From Loxodes magnus (lineage: Eukaryota > Ciliophora > Karyorelictea > Loxodida > Loxodidae): a DNA stretch of 64,000 bases. A model generated the notes under the pieces. It had not been told where the DNA came from and did no database searches. It was given only the letters and a program-made list of their open reading frames with translations. Of the stretch, positions 1-11,800 are shown piece by piece (the first letter of the stretch is position 1; each line of letters begins with the position of its first letter). Location: positions 62,001-126,000 of the forward strand of contig CAMPDV010000093.1 of NCBI GenBank assembly GCA_946699065.1. The letters run 5' to 3'. Position numbers and translations under genes: made by a program.

Positions 1-368
1 CTATTTCGGTATCTTCTAAATCAAAGATAATAAGATCTATATTGAATTATCGTACTTTACCTTCTTCGTTTATTTTTTATTTTTTTGTTATTATTTTTAT
101 CGATTCAGTTGAATGGTCTTTTTTTGTTTTCAATGGAGGTGTTGAGAACTGTGTTAACTTTTCTTTTCTGAATTTTTATCTCAGTTCTTATTTATCTTTT
201 GATGGAAGGGAGTTAGTATTTTTTTAAGCTCTTCTAATCTATTAGTTAGTTCTTATTATTTTTATAAAGAACAGCGTTAAGTTGAAGAAGATGTGGTGAG
301 GATATGTGCTTCTGGTTTTCTCTCCTATTCTGAGGAGGTGGTAAAAAACCCTTCTTGAAGCTACCATT
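1..368 (-). pseudogene. Gag-like coding fragment, N-terminal part, truncated by the window edge
   Basis: Read on the minus strand with TAA/TAG as Gln, one frame gives a Ser/Thr/Gln-rich stretch followed by a helical Lys/Glu/Leu segment. Its first third resembles the minus-strand region at about 23.78-23.92 kb: both encode a Gln-Gly-Phe motif, then Thr-Ser-Ser and a charged run. Both also lie upstream of the same direct-repeat block. I infer two copies of one mobile-element gene, this one cut by the window edge. The frame rests on amino-acid plausibility and the match to the second copy, so the call is weak. Confidence 0.25.
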
Positions 369-380
369 TTATATTATATG

Positions 381-1575
381 ATTGCCTTAAATAATATTTA
401 TTTTATAATCGATAAAATAATTAGAATGCTAAAAATAAGTTAAGAAGCTATTTATTTGCAATACGATAAAAGTGAATAATTGTACTATCTTCCAAACAGT
501 AAGATACTAATAATGAATTAAATTAAATGATTTTAAAGATTATTGTTTACTAAGTATATTTATTTATTACCTTACTATTTTCTATTTTTCTACTTGTTAT
601 TAATTAAGCTTATATATTAATTATTTTTTTGTCTGAATTATAAAAATGAATATAAATGTATTTTAAGATTAAATTTTCTAAGTAAGATATTTAAATCTCT
701 TAATATAGGAAATTTCCTGCTTGTATTAAAAGTAAAATAACTATTAAATAGCTATAATTTTAAACTAAGGAAATAGGTTTTTTCATTTTCTTCTATAATT
801 AATAAAAACTAACCTAATATTTATTTATTCATATTAATTATATTTAAATATCGTTTGAGGCAGTCAAAGTAACCCGCCGCTCAAAAAAAGTCTAAATATC
901 TTATTCTTCTTTAAAATTCTTTGCTTCTTCTTGATGTTTATTTTCAATTTATAAATGGAGCGTCGTAAATCTTCTCTTGTAGATTTTCCCAACTTGATTA
1001 CACAATATTATTTGGGCTTTCTTGATCTCTCTGTTTCAGTATTATTTCTTGAATTTCTTAAATTTCTTGCAGTTTCCACACATATACCAGCCGCTACAAT
1101 AGTAATATCTTTTCTAGGATTTTATTCTTATTAGATGATTACTTTTACTATTTAATTTGTTCCTTTTCAATATTAATTTTAATGCCCATATTTTGGTCTA
1201 CTTGGCTATGTTAATTTTAGTTGCTCTTCTTACTCTATAGAATGTTTTCAACCTACTGGTTTTGTCTTTAATATTATATATTTAGGAGTTTGTCTAGCTG
1301 TTCTATTTTGCTGGTAGGGCATAAGATTCAACCTCCCCCTTACTAATTAACCATTCTCAGTTCAAGCATATCTTAAAGTCCATGTTAGATTTACTCCGTC
1401 ATCTTGGTATTTTCCTATCAAAGTTTTTTCAAGGTTCAGTACCATCTTAATGAGCAATTTCATAATATCTGTACAGATAAATTGAATTCCGAGACCTCCT
1501 GGTGTATGGCGGACTTCGTCTATTTCCTCGGTTTCTTCTACGAGGAAGGCATTATTACATCATGGGTCGTTTTCT
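381..1575. repeat. Direct-repeat block, copy A
   Basis: About 1.2 kb that reappears in the same orientation at about 25421-26590. Matching landmarks in order are an AT-rich lead-in with TTAAATAATATTTATTTTAT, a CTTATTCTTCTTTA segment, TGGAGCGTCGTAAATCTTCT, and CATATACCAGCCGCTAC. The copies differ by scattered substitutions and small indels. This copy ends where the left arm of the giant inverted repeat begins. The partner ends just before the inner end of the right arm. Confidence 0.8.
860..1566 (-). pseudogene. Decayed element protein, copy A
   Basis: Minus-strand coding potential, more GC-rich than its surroundings. It is homologous along its length to 25870-26598. Shared stretches include KLLNI..YQR, IEKEQ, YCSGWYM and YKRRFTTLH in one frame. 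Other stretches align only in a second frame, for example TW.LRYAW.ENG, whose last Trp is a TGA codon in both copies. The frame switches between copies imply indels, so at least one and probably both are decayed. No family was recognised. The position beside a repeat boundary suggests a mobile-element gene. Confidence 0.4.
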
Positions 1576-1639
1576 AATATGTTCTGGACTCCTATCTCCT
1601 TGGAGCTGCAAAAAATTCCTTTACTGAATTCTTATATCT

Positions 1640-3400
1640 CTTTTTTTATTTATGTATATTAATAAAATTGAATAAATTAAATAAAAATGTATATCTAAAT
1701 ATCTACTTCAAATTAATAAGTAGAAAATAATTAAAAATATATTAATTATAAATAAACTAAGACAATCTTAATATTTAAATTAAAAAGATTAAAAATCTAA
1801 AAGTTTTATTTATATAGAGTATATTAGATGTATAATCACCTTTTATTCATTATGTATAAAAAACTTATTAATAAAGGAAAAATATCTAATTAAATTTAAA
1901 AATTATTTATGAACTATTAATTAGATAAAAATTTATTTATCTCTTGGTCAAAATAAATATTGTAAATAAGGTAATTTTTATAATATAAAACGAAAGATAT
2001 AATTTATAAACTTTTATAAGTAAAATATCTCCTAAGATCGGTAAGTTATAAGCAGGAAAATATTAATAATATTATGATTTAATTAAAAATAATTAATTAA
2101 AAAAAACAAGCTTGATAGAATTAGTAAGTAGCTACTTTGATATATCAAATTTTAAAATTATTTTTTATAAAGTATAAAGCAAAGAATATTCCAATGTATT
2201 ATGATTAAATTTATCTATAAGCAAGATAAAGATTTGCATCTTTTTTAGTTTAATAAAAAGAAAACATTATAATTTCTGGTAAAATTATTACTTATAATTC
2301 AGTGTGAAAATAGGTTATAATTAGATAAATTTGCAAAGTCTGATATGTACTCTATATTTTTAAAATTCTTGATAATTTGATTAAAGATAAATTTTATTTA
2401 AAGATATGTGAGAATCTAAATTTAGTAAGATCTATTATATTTTATTACAAATATAGCTTCAAAGTAATTTAAATTATTTTAATTCATAATTAATAATAGA
2501 CTAAGGCTTTTATTCTAAATTCATTAGATTATAAAATTTTTGCTTCTATTTATTCTAAATTAACTACTAAATTTATATACTAAACTTATTATTATATACA
2601 GTCTATTTAGAACATCTAAAGCAAAAGTTTTTACTTCAAAGGGGTTTCTATTAATTATATAAGCATTAAAATTTAATTGAAATATCTAAGCTAAATTTAT
2701 TTCTAAAATTGATAAATTTAAGATAAAAATAATTTTTTTCAAAATTTGCTAAACCTTGCAATACATAAAAAGAAGATAATTCTTAATATCCTTTTCTTGC
2801 TAAATTTCTTAATCTATTTGTATTTATGTGTCTCAGTAATTGCTAAATTAAAGATTTAGGCCTTTATTTAATTGAAGCTCAATAATTTGGGTCTTTAAAT
2901 GAATAAGAAATATCATAATAAATTTTAGTTGGGTAGAATACTTTTATCTAAACTTCTTTAATCATGTAATTTATCTAAATAAGCTAAGAAAATAGATATT
3001 TATTAGAAGTTTTAATAATCTGGAATAAGATAAAATAACTTTTAAGTATATCTATAATTGTTTTGACGAAATCCACTGAAAAAAAGAAAATAAACTTTAA
3101 TGTTTACATTTTAAATAAAAACTTTCTGATAAAATAAAGAATTAGAGTGCCAATCAATTCACTTCCCTAAAACTAAAGAGTATTTTATTTGACTTACTTT
3201 AATCCTAAAATAAATCTTAAGTTAAAAATTATTTTTTTAGTATATTGAACTGTTTTAAAATTAATCTTACCTTTATTAACTATTAATTATTTTATTTTTT
3301 AAAACTTTGAATATATCCTTTTCTAAAGTTATTTTATTAGTTTAAATTAAAAGTAATATCTTCATATAAAGAAATAATTAGAATAAAATTGTTTTGCTTT
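1640..3400. other. AT-rich arm DNA, no gene seen
   Basis: Very AT-rich sequence between the outer arm edge and the 3' end of the left kinase gene. It is mirrored at about 34.1-35.85 kb. No ATG-to-TGA frame, domain or repeat of its own was recognised. Confidence 0.5.
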
Positions 3401-3669
3401 AACTAATTTTTTGATATCTCATATGTCAACATCTTCATGACTATAACTAACTTTGAAGAATTCGAAAACTGTTGATATTATTTTTTTGTCGCTTGATGGC
3501 TTAAATAGTACTTAATTCATTCCTGATTAGATACACTTCTGAATATCGTATTAGTCTGCGTAAGCTGTGTATCCTAAAATTGCTCCTTAATATCCCATTT
3601 ATCTTATTTTTTAAGTTGCTTTCTATCCATCCATTATTGGCATTTCACAATCCATTATTATTGTCACAA

Positions 3670-4014
3670 AATTATTGCAACAATTTTTTTTTAATTTTAA
3701 ACTAAAAGAGTTTTTGGACTGCAACTTCTTGCAGTTTAACGACCCAACACTCCCTTCATGGGATAACGGGGATATCCTGTTGCTTTCGAAAAGCAGCTGC
3801 CAGGGAGCTCCATCGCTATGGGCAGCCAGGGTTCAAGCCCCTACCAGTAGTGGATAATCAAGAGGAAGGCGTTCCCTTGCAAAGGTTGACTTTGACCAGG
3901 GACTTTCTCAGCGACAGGAAAGGAACTTGTTCCTAGCCATAAAACCAGAAAATATGATTCAGAAGGTCAATCTCAGCTCCCACCATCTTTTTAATTATTG
4001 CAACAATTTTTTTT
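3670..4014. repeat. Target-site duplication pair flanking the SINE-like insertion
   Basis: AATTATTGCAACAA followed by a T run occurs at 3670-3691 (run of 9 T) and again at 3993-4014 (run of 8 T). The three paralogous kinase genes each have a single copy at the same site (near 13437, 33836 and 42238). The duplication is therefore a consequence of the insertion. A long T-rich duplication is typical of target-primed reverse transcription. Confidence 0.85.
3692..3992 (+). mobile_element. SINE-like, tRNA-derived retroposon of about 300 bp
   Basis: A GC-rich island in extremely AT-rich DNA, sitting inside the left kinase gene and absent from the three other copies. It has a perfect tRNA-type B box, GGTTCAAGCCC, at 3830-3840, and an A-box-like TGGGATAACGGG about 70 bp upstream at 3759-3770. 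That is the spacing of an internal RNA polymerase III promoter. It is flanked by a 22 bp duplication. It codes for nothing recognisable. I infer a non-autonomous element mobilised by a LINE. It differs in sequence from the GC-rich element at the inner ends of the arms. Confidence 0.75.
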
Positions 4015-5969
4015 CATCTGAGTTTATACTTTTTTAACTGCTTCCAGTCCATCTTTTGCTTCTTCTAATTTGTAATAATTATTCAGAATATCTGATAATA
4101 TCATTCTGACTATTTCGGAGTCATCAACTAAGAGAACTTAAGCACATTTGCACTTATAAGCATAAAGTTTTTGAATATTTTAAAAAGGGATACTTCAAAA
4201 GGCACTTTCAGTTTTTGTTTCGATGATTTCGTAACTTTTTGAAGTAATATGGCTACTTCTTGAATCATCCTATATAAAGAACTAAAATTTAAATATATTA
4301 GTTTTTCTCTTTCTCTTTTTAGTTATTTCTTTCTCTCCTATTTATAAAGAAATCTATTGTGATATATAAAAGTCAATTTCTAAGCCTTTAGTGTGTTTTA
4401 TCTGACCTTCTTCAAGAAGTTGGAGTTCAGTTCCAATATTAATTGGTTCTATGTCTTCAGATCTTGAATCAATTATTTTTATTTTAATTATCTGGAATTA
4501 TCTTTATGTTGAATTTTATTTTGAAAAATATGCGTATATGTTTATAAATCCTTTCTTTGTATTTATTAAGGAGTTTTGAAGTAAAGTCAGCAATATAAGC
4601 TAAATTCTTTTTTAGTCTCCTTAAATAACAGCAGGTATTTAGTTATCTATATCAATATTTATTTGCAACCCTTTTCTTTTGGCTTAAAAATCTATTATAT
4701 TAACACACTTTTTTACTATTTTCTAAAGATTAAAGTTTTCCATCTAAACTTCAAATTTATGATTCTATATTTCTGTTATATCTTATATCTAAAGAATTTT
4801 ATTCATTAGAAATTAAGTTTCACTCTTTATTATTTGTATGATATTAAAGCATTTTTCAATATCAGATTATTAATCTTAACCTTAGAACTATGGTTAGCTT
4901 AAAATTTATTTAAGTCGCTTATAGCAGCTTTGGGTAGCTGTAATAGGATGTCTAACTTCATGATTAAGAGTTCTGAGGAAAAGAGTTTTATATTTATTTT
5001 CTGACTTAATTTGCTCAAACTTGATTATATGAGTTATATCTATTAAGTTTAATATCAAACACCTCTTTCCATACCATTCTGTATTATAAGCGCTTATTTC
5101 CATAATTTTATCTTCATTTGATTTAATAGCTGAAGCAGGAATTCTTATGTTGTTCATTTTAATTTTTTCTTGTTAGTATTACTTACACATATAAAAATCT
5201 TCTAGATCATTATAAAAATTATCTTATTTTTTATTAGTAAATTTAGGTTTTTAATATTAGCTTTCTTCAAGAGTTTTGATAATATCACTGTTTGACATAT
5301 TTTAGAATAACTATTTTATTTTATCGTTAGAGTAGTAAATTTCGTAGAAGTTGAATACAATATTCCTGAACATGCTGTTTCGTTGATAAATTTTTAGTAT
5401 TTATTAGTTTAGACAAGGTTATTCCATTATTTGAAAGCTAGTTAAGTGTCGCAGTAGTTGCAAGTGGTTAAAAGTCATTTAACACAAATCATTACTAAAT
5501 AGGACATAAACATTTCAAAATCTTATTATTGTAAGTAATTTTCTTTCCAAGTAATATAGAGTCACACAATGGAATTAGCGAAAAGGATAAGGCACTAAAA
5601 TATATACTTCTAAACTAATTTATTTGCTAGGCTTTAAGCAAACAACAAATAAATGAATCCTATTTCATATTTCTTCAAGACTGCTGTGAAAAATATTCCT
5701 TTTACTGTCAATACTAAAAACACAAAGGACCCAATAGTTTAAAAGTGAAAGGCTAGCTTTTTACTAGCCATAAAAGTAAGCGAAGATATCAAAAGAATTT
5801 TTCATAATTCCAATACAAGATCAGTTTGCGAAGTGTTCCATATAATTTCTTTAAAAATCCCCATTGTAATGATAGGAAAAAGGGAAAGCCAACAACGCGA
5901 AGAATACGCCTAGATCCTAAGTTTAATAAACTAATTATAATTAACAAAGCCCATATAATTAGCATCCAT

Positions 5970-8900
5970 CTTATCTTTATTATTTTGAAAAAATTAATTA
6001 AATAAGTTAGAGTGTAAATTCCTTAATGAAATTATACAAAAAATTATTAATTTTAATTAATTTCTCTCCTGTAATATTCAGGTTTATATATCTAATTTTA
6101 ATCTTAAGCAAATTTGGTTTAAATTTTAATTTAAATATTTTTGCTTCTTATATTTATGCCTCTGCAAATATTTCTTAGTTTTTTCTTAATGAAAAGATTG
6201 TAAGAATAAATAGATTTAATTACATAAAGAAGCTAAATTGATTATATAAATTCTAGTAGTTTATTAAAATTTAAATAGTTATGAATCATATATTAAATTT
6301 AAGTGTCTTAGATATATTTAAATATATCATTACCTGGCAATACATTAATTTTTATATTTTTAAATTAACTAAAGGACATCTCTACTTCAGTTAATTAAAA
6401 GGTTTACTAATTCTGTATAGAATTAATTTGAAAAACTAGTGCATTGAATGAAAATAATTTCTGAAGCCTTTTTCTTGTTCTGCATAATTAAAATTTTATT
6501 TGCTGTTTCAAAGTTGATTAAAATTTAAGCTGGTTAAATGATGTGGTAATAAAATAAATATATTTAACTAAAAATAATTGATAGCAATAAATAATTAGAG
6601 AAGGTCTTAACTATAAAGCACATTAATTTATATGATTTTATTACATTTATTTATTTAAGCTTAATTATTTTATATGTAGTTATAAATAATTATTTGTTAT
6701 GATTGGTTTAAAAAGATTTTTACTATTCATTTTATTTAATTTCATTATTTTTGCGCTATATTTAAACCAGATTCATTTTAAAGTTGGAGAGGGAGTCTAA
6801 TATTAGACTTAAGGATATAAGCTTAAACTCTAAATAACTAAATATTAATAATTAACTTATTTTTCAACTTATTCATTTTATAAAGTCTTATAATTACATT
6901 ATATTACTATGATAGCCACCATTTAATTTCAACCTCAAAGCAAATAATTTTTAGATAGATTGCTGATTTATATTTTCTTTTGTAAAAATTAGAAGTTTTC
7001 TTAAGGAGTTTATAGTATTCTTAAAGCAAAGGCATTTGGAATTATAAACACATTTGATTTAAATTTTAGTTTTGTCTTTAAAGTAAATTAAATTCTTATA
7101 AACATGAAAGTATTTATAATCCCCTAATATTTCCTTAATTTTAGAATATCTTTAGATTATGAGATTTTCTCATTTATCAATAAGTATAAAGCAGAAGAAA
7201 CTAAAGAAAATTTAAATTAAAAGCATTTAAAAAAATAATTATGAAGAAGATAAAATAAAGTATACTAAAAGCAAATTTCTTCAATTATAATAAGCTTTAT
7301 AACTATTAAACTGGAATTAAGTATTTAGTGCTTTTCTTAATATTTTGGTATACATCAAATTGTTAATTAGGAAGTTAACTTGAAAGTGTAATTTATTATT
7401 TTAAATAAAATAATTAAATGAGATTGCAAGTATTTCATTTTTAATTTTAAATTTCGTTAATCTTCTTTCAAACGAAACTTGAAAGTTTTTAATTTAAAAA
7501 ATATCCTAAAACTTCTAAAGACATATTCCTTATGACTTATTTATCTAAATCTGAATTAATGTTGATTAATAAAATAAGAATAGAGAAGAGTTTGATATAA
7601 ACACAAAATTATCTAAAATTATAATTGCAATTTGAGCCCTTAAAGTGGTATTAGATAATATCTTAAATTTAATAGGTATTATTAAAATTCACATTACGAT
7701 ATCGTTTAAAGTATAATAAAATTTAAATAAAAAGAGTAAGTATTTAATCATATCACTCTAAAATAAAATTAGTTTTTATTCTGTGTAAATATGTAGTTTT
7801 ATAGAAGTATGAAACTAAAATGAAGGAAAAATGAATATCAATCTACTATGAAGATATACTTTAGAATAAGGAAGGCATATTATATAAATATTGGCAAATA
7901 AGATTTTAAGGAGATTATATCAATATTAAAATAATCAAAAGGTAACAAATTATTTGGAATTAAAATTTTAATATTTAATAAAAGACCTAAATTAATTTAA
8001 ACTTTTAGTAAAATAATTTTATTTATATACTTTAATAAATATTTATCAAAAAGAAAATTATTTTATAGTTATAACAATAAAAAGGAATAATAAATTTATT
8101 AATTAAATCATAAAAAGAAGGTAAATAAAAACATATTGAATCCTCTAACTATAAACTTAAATAATGCTATATTTTCTAAGTTAAATAAATTTATTCCTAG
8201 ATATTGGTTGCTAAAGTTTAACAATTTTATTTATTTAATAATTAATTAGGATAAAAATATAGAAATCTCAAATCATTTGTATAGAGATTACTTACATGGA
8301 ATAAAATTAATAAAAGAATAACAATGAGATTGAGAAAGGCGAAATGACCTTGAGATTTTTAATTTATTATCTAAAAAATTAAAAATTAAATCAATGTTTA
8401 TTTTACAAAATATCCATTCTAGAAGCTTTTTTTGCTATACTTATTTGTATTTTTTTACCTAGAGAGGAATATTTTTCAAATAAATTGAATATAGAAAAAT
8501 ACTTATCGAAACATTATAATTTTCTCTAATCCTAAAGTTATATCAGGATTGCTATAAAATGAATTGAACAAATAATTAGTTAAGATAACTAGCGAAGAAA
8601 AGAGCTTAAGATATATACTTAGTTTTCTAAAAAGAAAAAAGAAAAATTTAGAATCTTAGAACTTTATAAGTTATTTTTAATTAAATCTTCTAAATATAAT
8701 ATCTTTTATACAAATAGAAATTTAACACTGATTATATTTTATGAATTTAATAGTTTATATTTTTTATTTTTTTGTTCTGTGAAATGAAAATGGTATCTTA
8801 AAGTATAGCTAAGGAGTTAAAGTCTTAAAATAATAATATATTCTATTATTTATTTTAGCTAGTAAAAATATTTATGAGATATCGATTCTTAGTTTTTAAT

Positions 8901-10810
8901 AGCTATAGTTAAGATATTTATTTTTAATTAATTAAAAAGCTTTATATTTTATTAGTTTTAAATATAAAGAAATACCTTCATAATATTAAAAAATCAGATT
9001 TATATCAAAAGATTTCCTTTTTAAGCTTATACTAGTAATTATATTAAATTTTTATAAATATATCTTTAAAATAGCTAAAATTTAGTTATAGAGGTATCTT
9101 TAATTATTATAGATTTAAGTTTTTATAAATTATGTAAAAGCTGATATAGATATATGGTGCTCAATTAAAGAAAATAAGTTTATTTTTAATTTTAAGATAA
9201 ATTTAAAATAATTTAATACATAAATTCTAAGAACAAATATGATTAAAGAAATATTTATTATTTACTAATATCAATCTTAAAAATACCTTGCTATATAAAA
9301 CTTCTTTCTAATTTTAAAGATTCTTTTCCTTACTTTCTTTGGTTAAGAGAATATTATTTCAATTTTGTAAGCAAATCAGATCTCTTATTTATTTAAAAGA
9401 GGCAAATAGTATAATTAAATTAATTGTTTTGATGTATGACAAAAGAGAAAAATAAGGTGTAATTTTAAAATATGATATACCACAAAAATTAAGAATTTAA
9501 TAAAAATGGAATATTTAGATAAAAGTTATATAAAATAGAGAAAAATATTAAAAATATATATATAATAAACTATATATAATAAACTGTAAATGTTTAATTC
9601 GTTTAAGATCCTAAGCTTTCCTAATATATAAAATGACTACAAAGCAAAAAATAAAATAATAGTATATTATATTTATTTTACATTTACTTTTTATCTTTAT
9701 TTTATTATTTTATTTTTGTCAAAGTTAGAATAATTTTTGCTAAATAAAGCTATAAAATACTTAGTAATATAAAATACATTCACTTAGTTATAAAATTTAA
9801 ATTATGACTATTTTAAAATTAATTTAAATTTTTCTAAAGGATTTAATTTTAAGCATTATTAGTATAATCATACTTATATTAGTTTTAACTTAGATTTATT
9901 TTATTATTATCAAATAGTTAAATATCAAATGCTTTAATTTTGTTTGAAAGAAATTCGTGCCTATAATAAATTTTTTAAACCTTTAGTCAAATTAAAATAA
10001 TTCGCAATTAACTACATAAATAATCAGCTAAAAATAGTAGAAAGTAAGCTTGTAAATAATTTTAAAATTTGGAGAAAAAGAAATGTATATAATTAAATTA
10101 AATATACTGTAAATCTTAGAAGAATTATATAAAATTTAATTTATATAAAGTATAAAAATCTAGATTAGCTAATATTTTGCTATTAAACTTAATTACATTT
10201 TTTAAAAATATTAAATGTAGATTCTCTATTTTAGCTTTCATAAACAAGGAAAATAATTACTAATAAAAAAAATTTAAAACTTAAAAAATCAGACAACTAT
10301 AAAATTAAAACTTTATCATAGGGTATCTAGCATCACTTTTATTAATTTGATAATTATCTTTTACAAGTAATTAAATATATCAAATATAATTTAAAATCTA
10401 TTATTTATACACAAGAAAAAATTATGCTTTATTAAATTAATTTCAGGTTATAAATATTAAAATGTTGATAGTTTAAAAATAATTGTTTATTTTTTTTAAT
10501 TTTAAGACAATCAATCATTAATATGGAATTTTAGAATAATTAATTTTAACAAATAATTATAATTGTATCAATTGCTTAAATTTATTTTTAATTTTCTTAA
10601 ATTTTAAATTATTTTATTTTATTTTGCCTTTTGCTACTTGAGTATCCTTTAAATTTGATTTATAAGCATAAAAAGCTTAATTAAAATTACACTTATTTAG
10701 TAAGTATCAATATACTAAATTAGTAGTATTTATTCTCCTTTTATACAATCTAAATAATTTTATATTTAAAAACCTTAATAAAGTAAATACCTTTTATAAC
10801 TCTATAAGTA
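5970..10810. other. AT-rich arm DNA upstream of the left kinase, no gene supported
   Basis: About 4.8 kb mirrored almost base for base at 27.0-31.86 kb. Short open stretches exist in several frames but none shows a domain, signal peptide or consistent codon phase. The first 100-200 bp upstream of the kinase ATG probably contain its promoter, though no motif could be assigned. Confidence 0.5.
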
Positions 10811-11121
10811 CTACCAGAATCTGCTTAATTGTCCGGAGTAGTCGCGATACTCTGTTACGCCGGCGGCGGGACAACGTGCAGATGGCGAGTTTGGGAGGTG
10901 GGCAGAGGGGGTCATCAGACTAATTCAGGGTTTGTCCTAGTCACGTCAGGGAACGGCATCGGGGCTTCATGGAAGTGATGTGTCGAGGCTGTTAAAGAGA
11001 GAGGAATCGCCTCAGGCTGGAAACAGAGCAGGGAAAACTCTCCGTCCTTGATAATGGCAGGATCGCAGACTCCACGTAGTCCGACTCTGCTTACCCACTA
11101 AACCACGAGTTCCACATCTGC
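10811..11121 (-). mobile_element. GC-rich SINE-like element, left-arm copy
   Basis: About 310 bp of high-GC sequence that reads as a tRNA-derived element on the minus strand. Near its 5' end it has TGGTTTAGTGGGTAAGC, an A-box-like tRNA D-arm motif, followed about 35 bp later by a poor B-box-like GTCTGCGATCCTG. The mirror copy is at 26709-27020, so the element was present before the arms were duplicated. No target duplication could be fixed by eye. It could alternatively be a GC-rich non-coding RNA gene. Confidence 0.55.
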
Positions 11122-11317
11122 ATTTTGCTATTTTATAAGATTCTTTAATATTTCTTTAATTAGGAGAAATATAATAATATTTGTATAGCAATTAAAAATA
11201 ATTAATAATAGTAATTTTAATATCTAATTATTAGTTTCAATTTAAACTATAAAATAGTGTTTAGAAAAATAATAAAAAATAATAAAATATACTTTTATTA
11301 TATTTTATTAAATTGCT

Positions 11318-11800
11318 TTGCTCATTGTTCGAAGGTGAGCAACAAGGTCATCTTCATCAGAGGTTGTGGAAGTTAAGTACCCATAATCGACTTTATGTCT
11401 TCCTCCGCTTTGGCTTGACTTCGAGACATCTGCTAGTTTGACCTTCGGCACTGACTTATTATAATTTTTAATTCTGGAACGAAAAAGAAATAATATTGCG
11501 AGCTTCATCAGAGGTGGGGAATTTAAGTACCCATAATTGAAACATGTCGTCCTCTGCTTTGGTGATGCAATGAGACACAATCCTGCCATGTCCTTGGACC
11601 TCCAACAAGTATTAAAGATACGAGTATTCTGAAATTATATCAGTATTGAACATTTTTATCAGTACTGAATAATTATACCAGTATTGAGCAAGGTTTATCG
11701 GTATCTGATAATTTTATCAGTAAGAAACATTCTTGTCAGTATGAAACATTTTTTTTTAAAGAGCTGCTCACCAATGAGAGTGCTATGCGCTCTATAATCA
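11318..11800 (+). repeat. Composite repeat, copy 1
   Basis: A repeat of about 480 bp with a second copy at 19503-20010. It contains an internal duplication of about 60 bp, 152 bp apart (CTTCATCAGAGGT...CCCATAAT...CTGCTTTGG at 11349-11411 and 11503-11563). Then comes a run of short degenerate units based on TATCAGTATTGAACATTTT (about 11640-11750), and finally a hairpin. The minus strand carries an open frame of 93 codons, but the same DNA in copy 2 is disrupted by a CTTGG tandem array, so coding is doubtful. It looks like a non-autonomous element or a structural RNA unit. Confidence 0.7.
11760..11793 (+). repeat. Hairpin repeat, copy 1
   Basis: AGAGCTGCTCACC, a short loop, then GTGCTATGCGCTCT. 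The two halves pair imperfectly. It closes composite repeat copy 1 and is followed by ATAATC. Related copies lie at 19434, 19969, 21641 and, inverted, 22466. Confidence 0.7.

Larger units (their letters stand above)
3419..5969 (-). pseudogene. Hybrid histidine kinase, left-arm copy, interrupted by an insertion
   Basis: ATG at 5969-5967 and a TGA at 3421-3419 that is shared with its paralogues. With the insertion and one target copy removed (about 322 bp) the frame is 743 codons, the same length as the right-arm copy. Order of parts: N-terminal hydrophobic segments, a PAS-like linker, a HisKA dimerisation/phosphoacceptor segment with LNHEVRHPIT, a degenerate HATPase region, and a receiver domain with VDDS, MDCEMP and KPSS. 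The product would be a membrane-bound two-component sensor. TGA occurs inside the frame at positions where paralogues have TGG. The insertion disrupts the receiver before its Asp, so I call this copy broken unless the insert is removed from the RNA or the somatic DNA. Confidence 0.8.
1568..11158 (+). repeat. Left arm of giant inverted repeat
   Basis: The reverse complement of this segment matches 26672-35908. Landmarks pair in mirror order: TGGAGCTGCAAAAAATTC at about 1600 with its complement at about 35865; the kinase start codons at 5969 and 31866; the intergenic block around 8450 with about 29370; and the GC-rich element at 10811 with the one ending at 27020. Sampled stretches look more than 90% identical by eye. 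The left arm is about 350 bp longer, nearly all explained by one SINE-like insertion. Edges are accurate to about 20 bp. Confidence 0.9.

Noticed and set aside
860-1566. Intact gene in the direct-repeat block
   Set aside because: Homologous segments of the two copies fall in different frames, so indels have accumulated.
3759-3860. A functional tRNA gene inside the insertion
   Set aside because: A and B boxes are present but the acceptor stem does not pair, so a tRNA-derived element is the better reading.
9550-9600. Telomeric or satellite repeat (TATATATAATAAAC units)
   Set aside because: Only a few imperfect units, mirrored in the other arm. They do not match known ciliate telomere repeats (G4T2, G4T4 or similar).
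10811-11121. A functional tRNA gene
   Set aside because: The A-box-like motif is good but the B box is poor and no full cloverleaf with paired acceptor ends could be drawn.
11640-11750. CRISPR-like array
   Set aside because: The TATCAGTA units are degenerate, about 20 bp, have no spacers of constant length, and the genome is eukaryotic.
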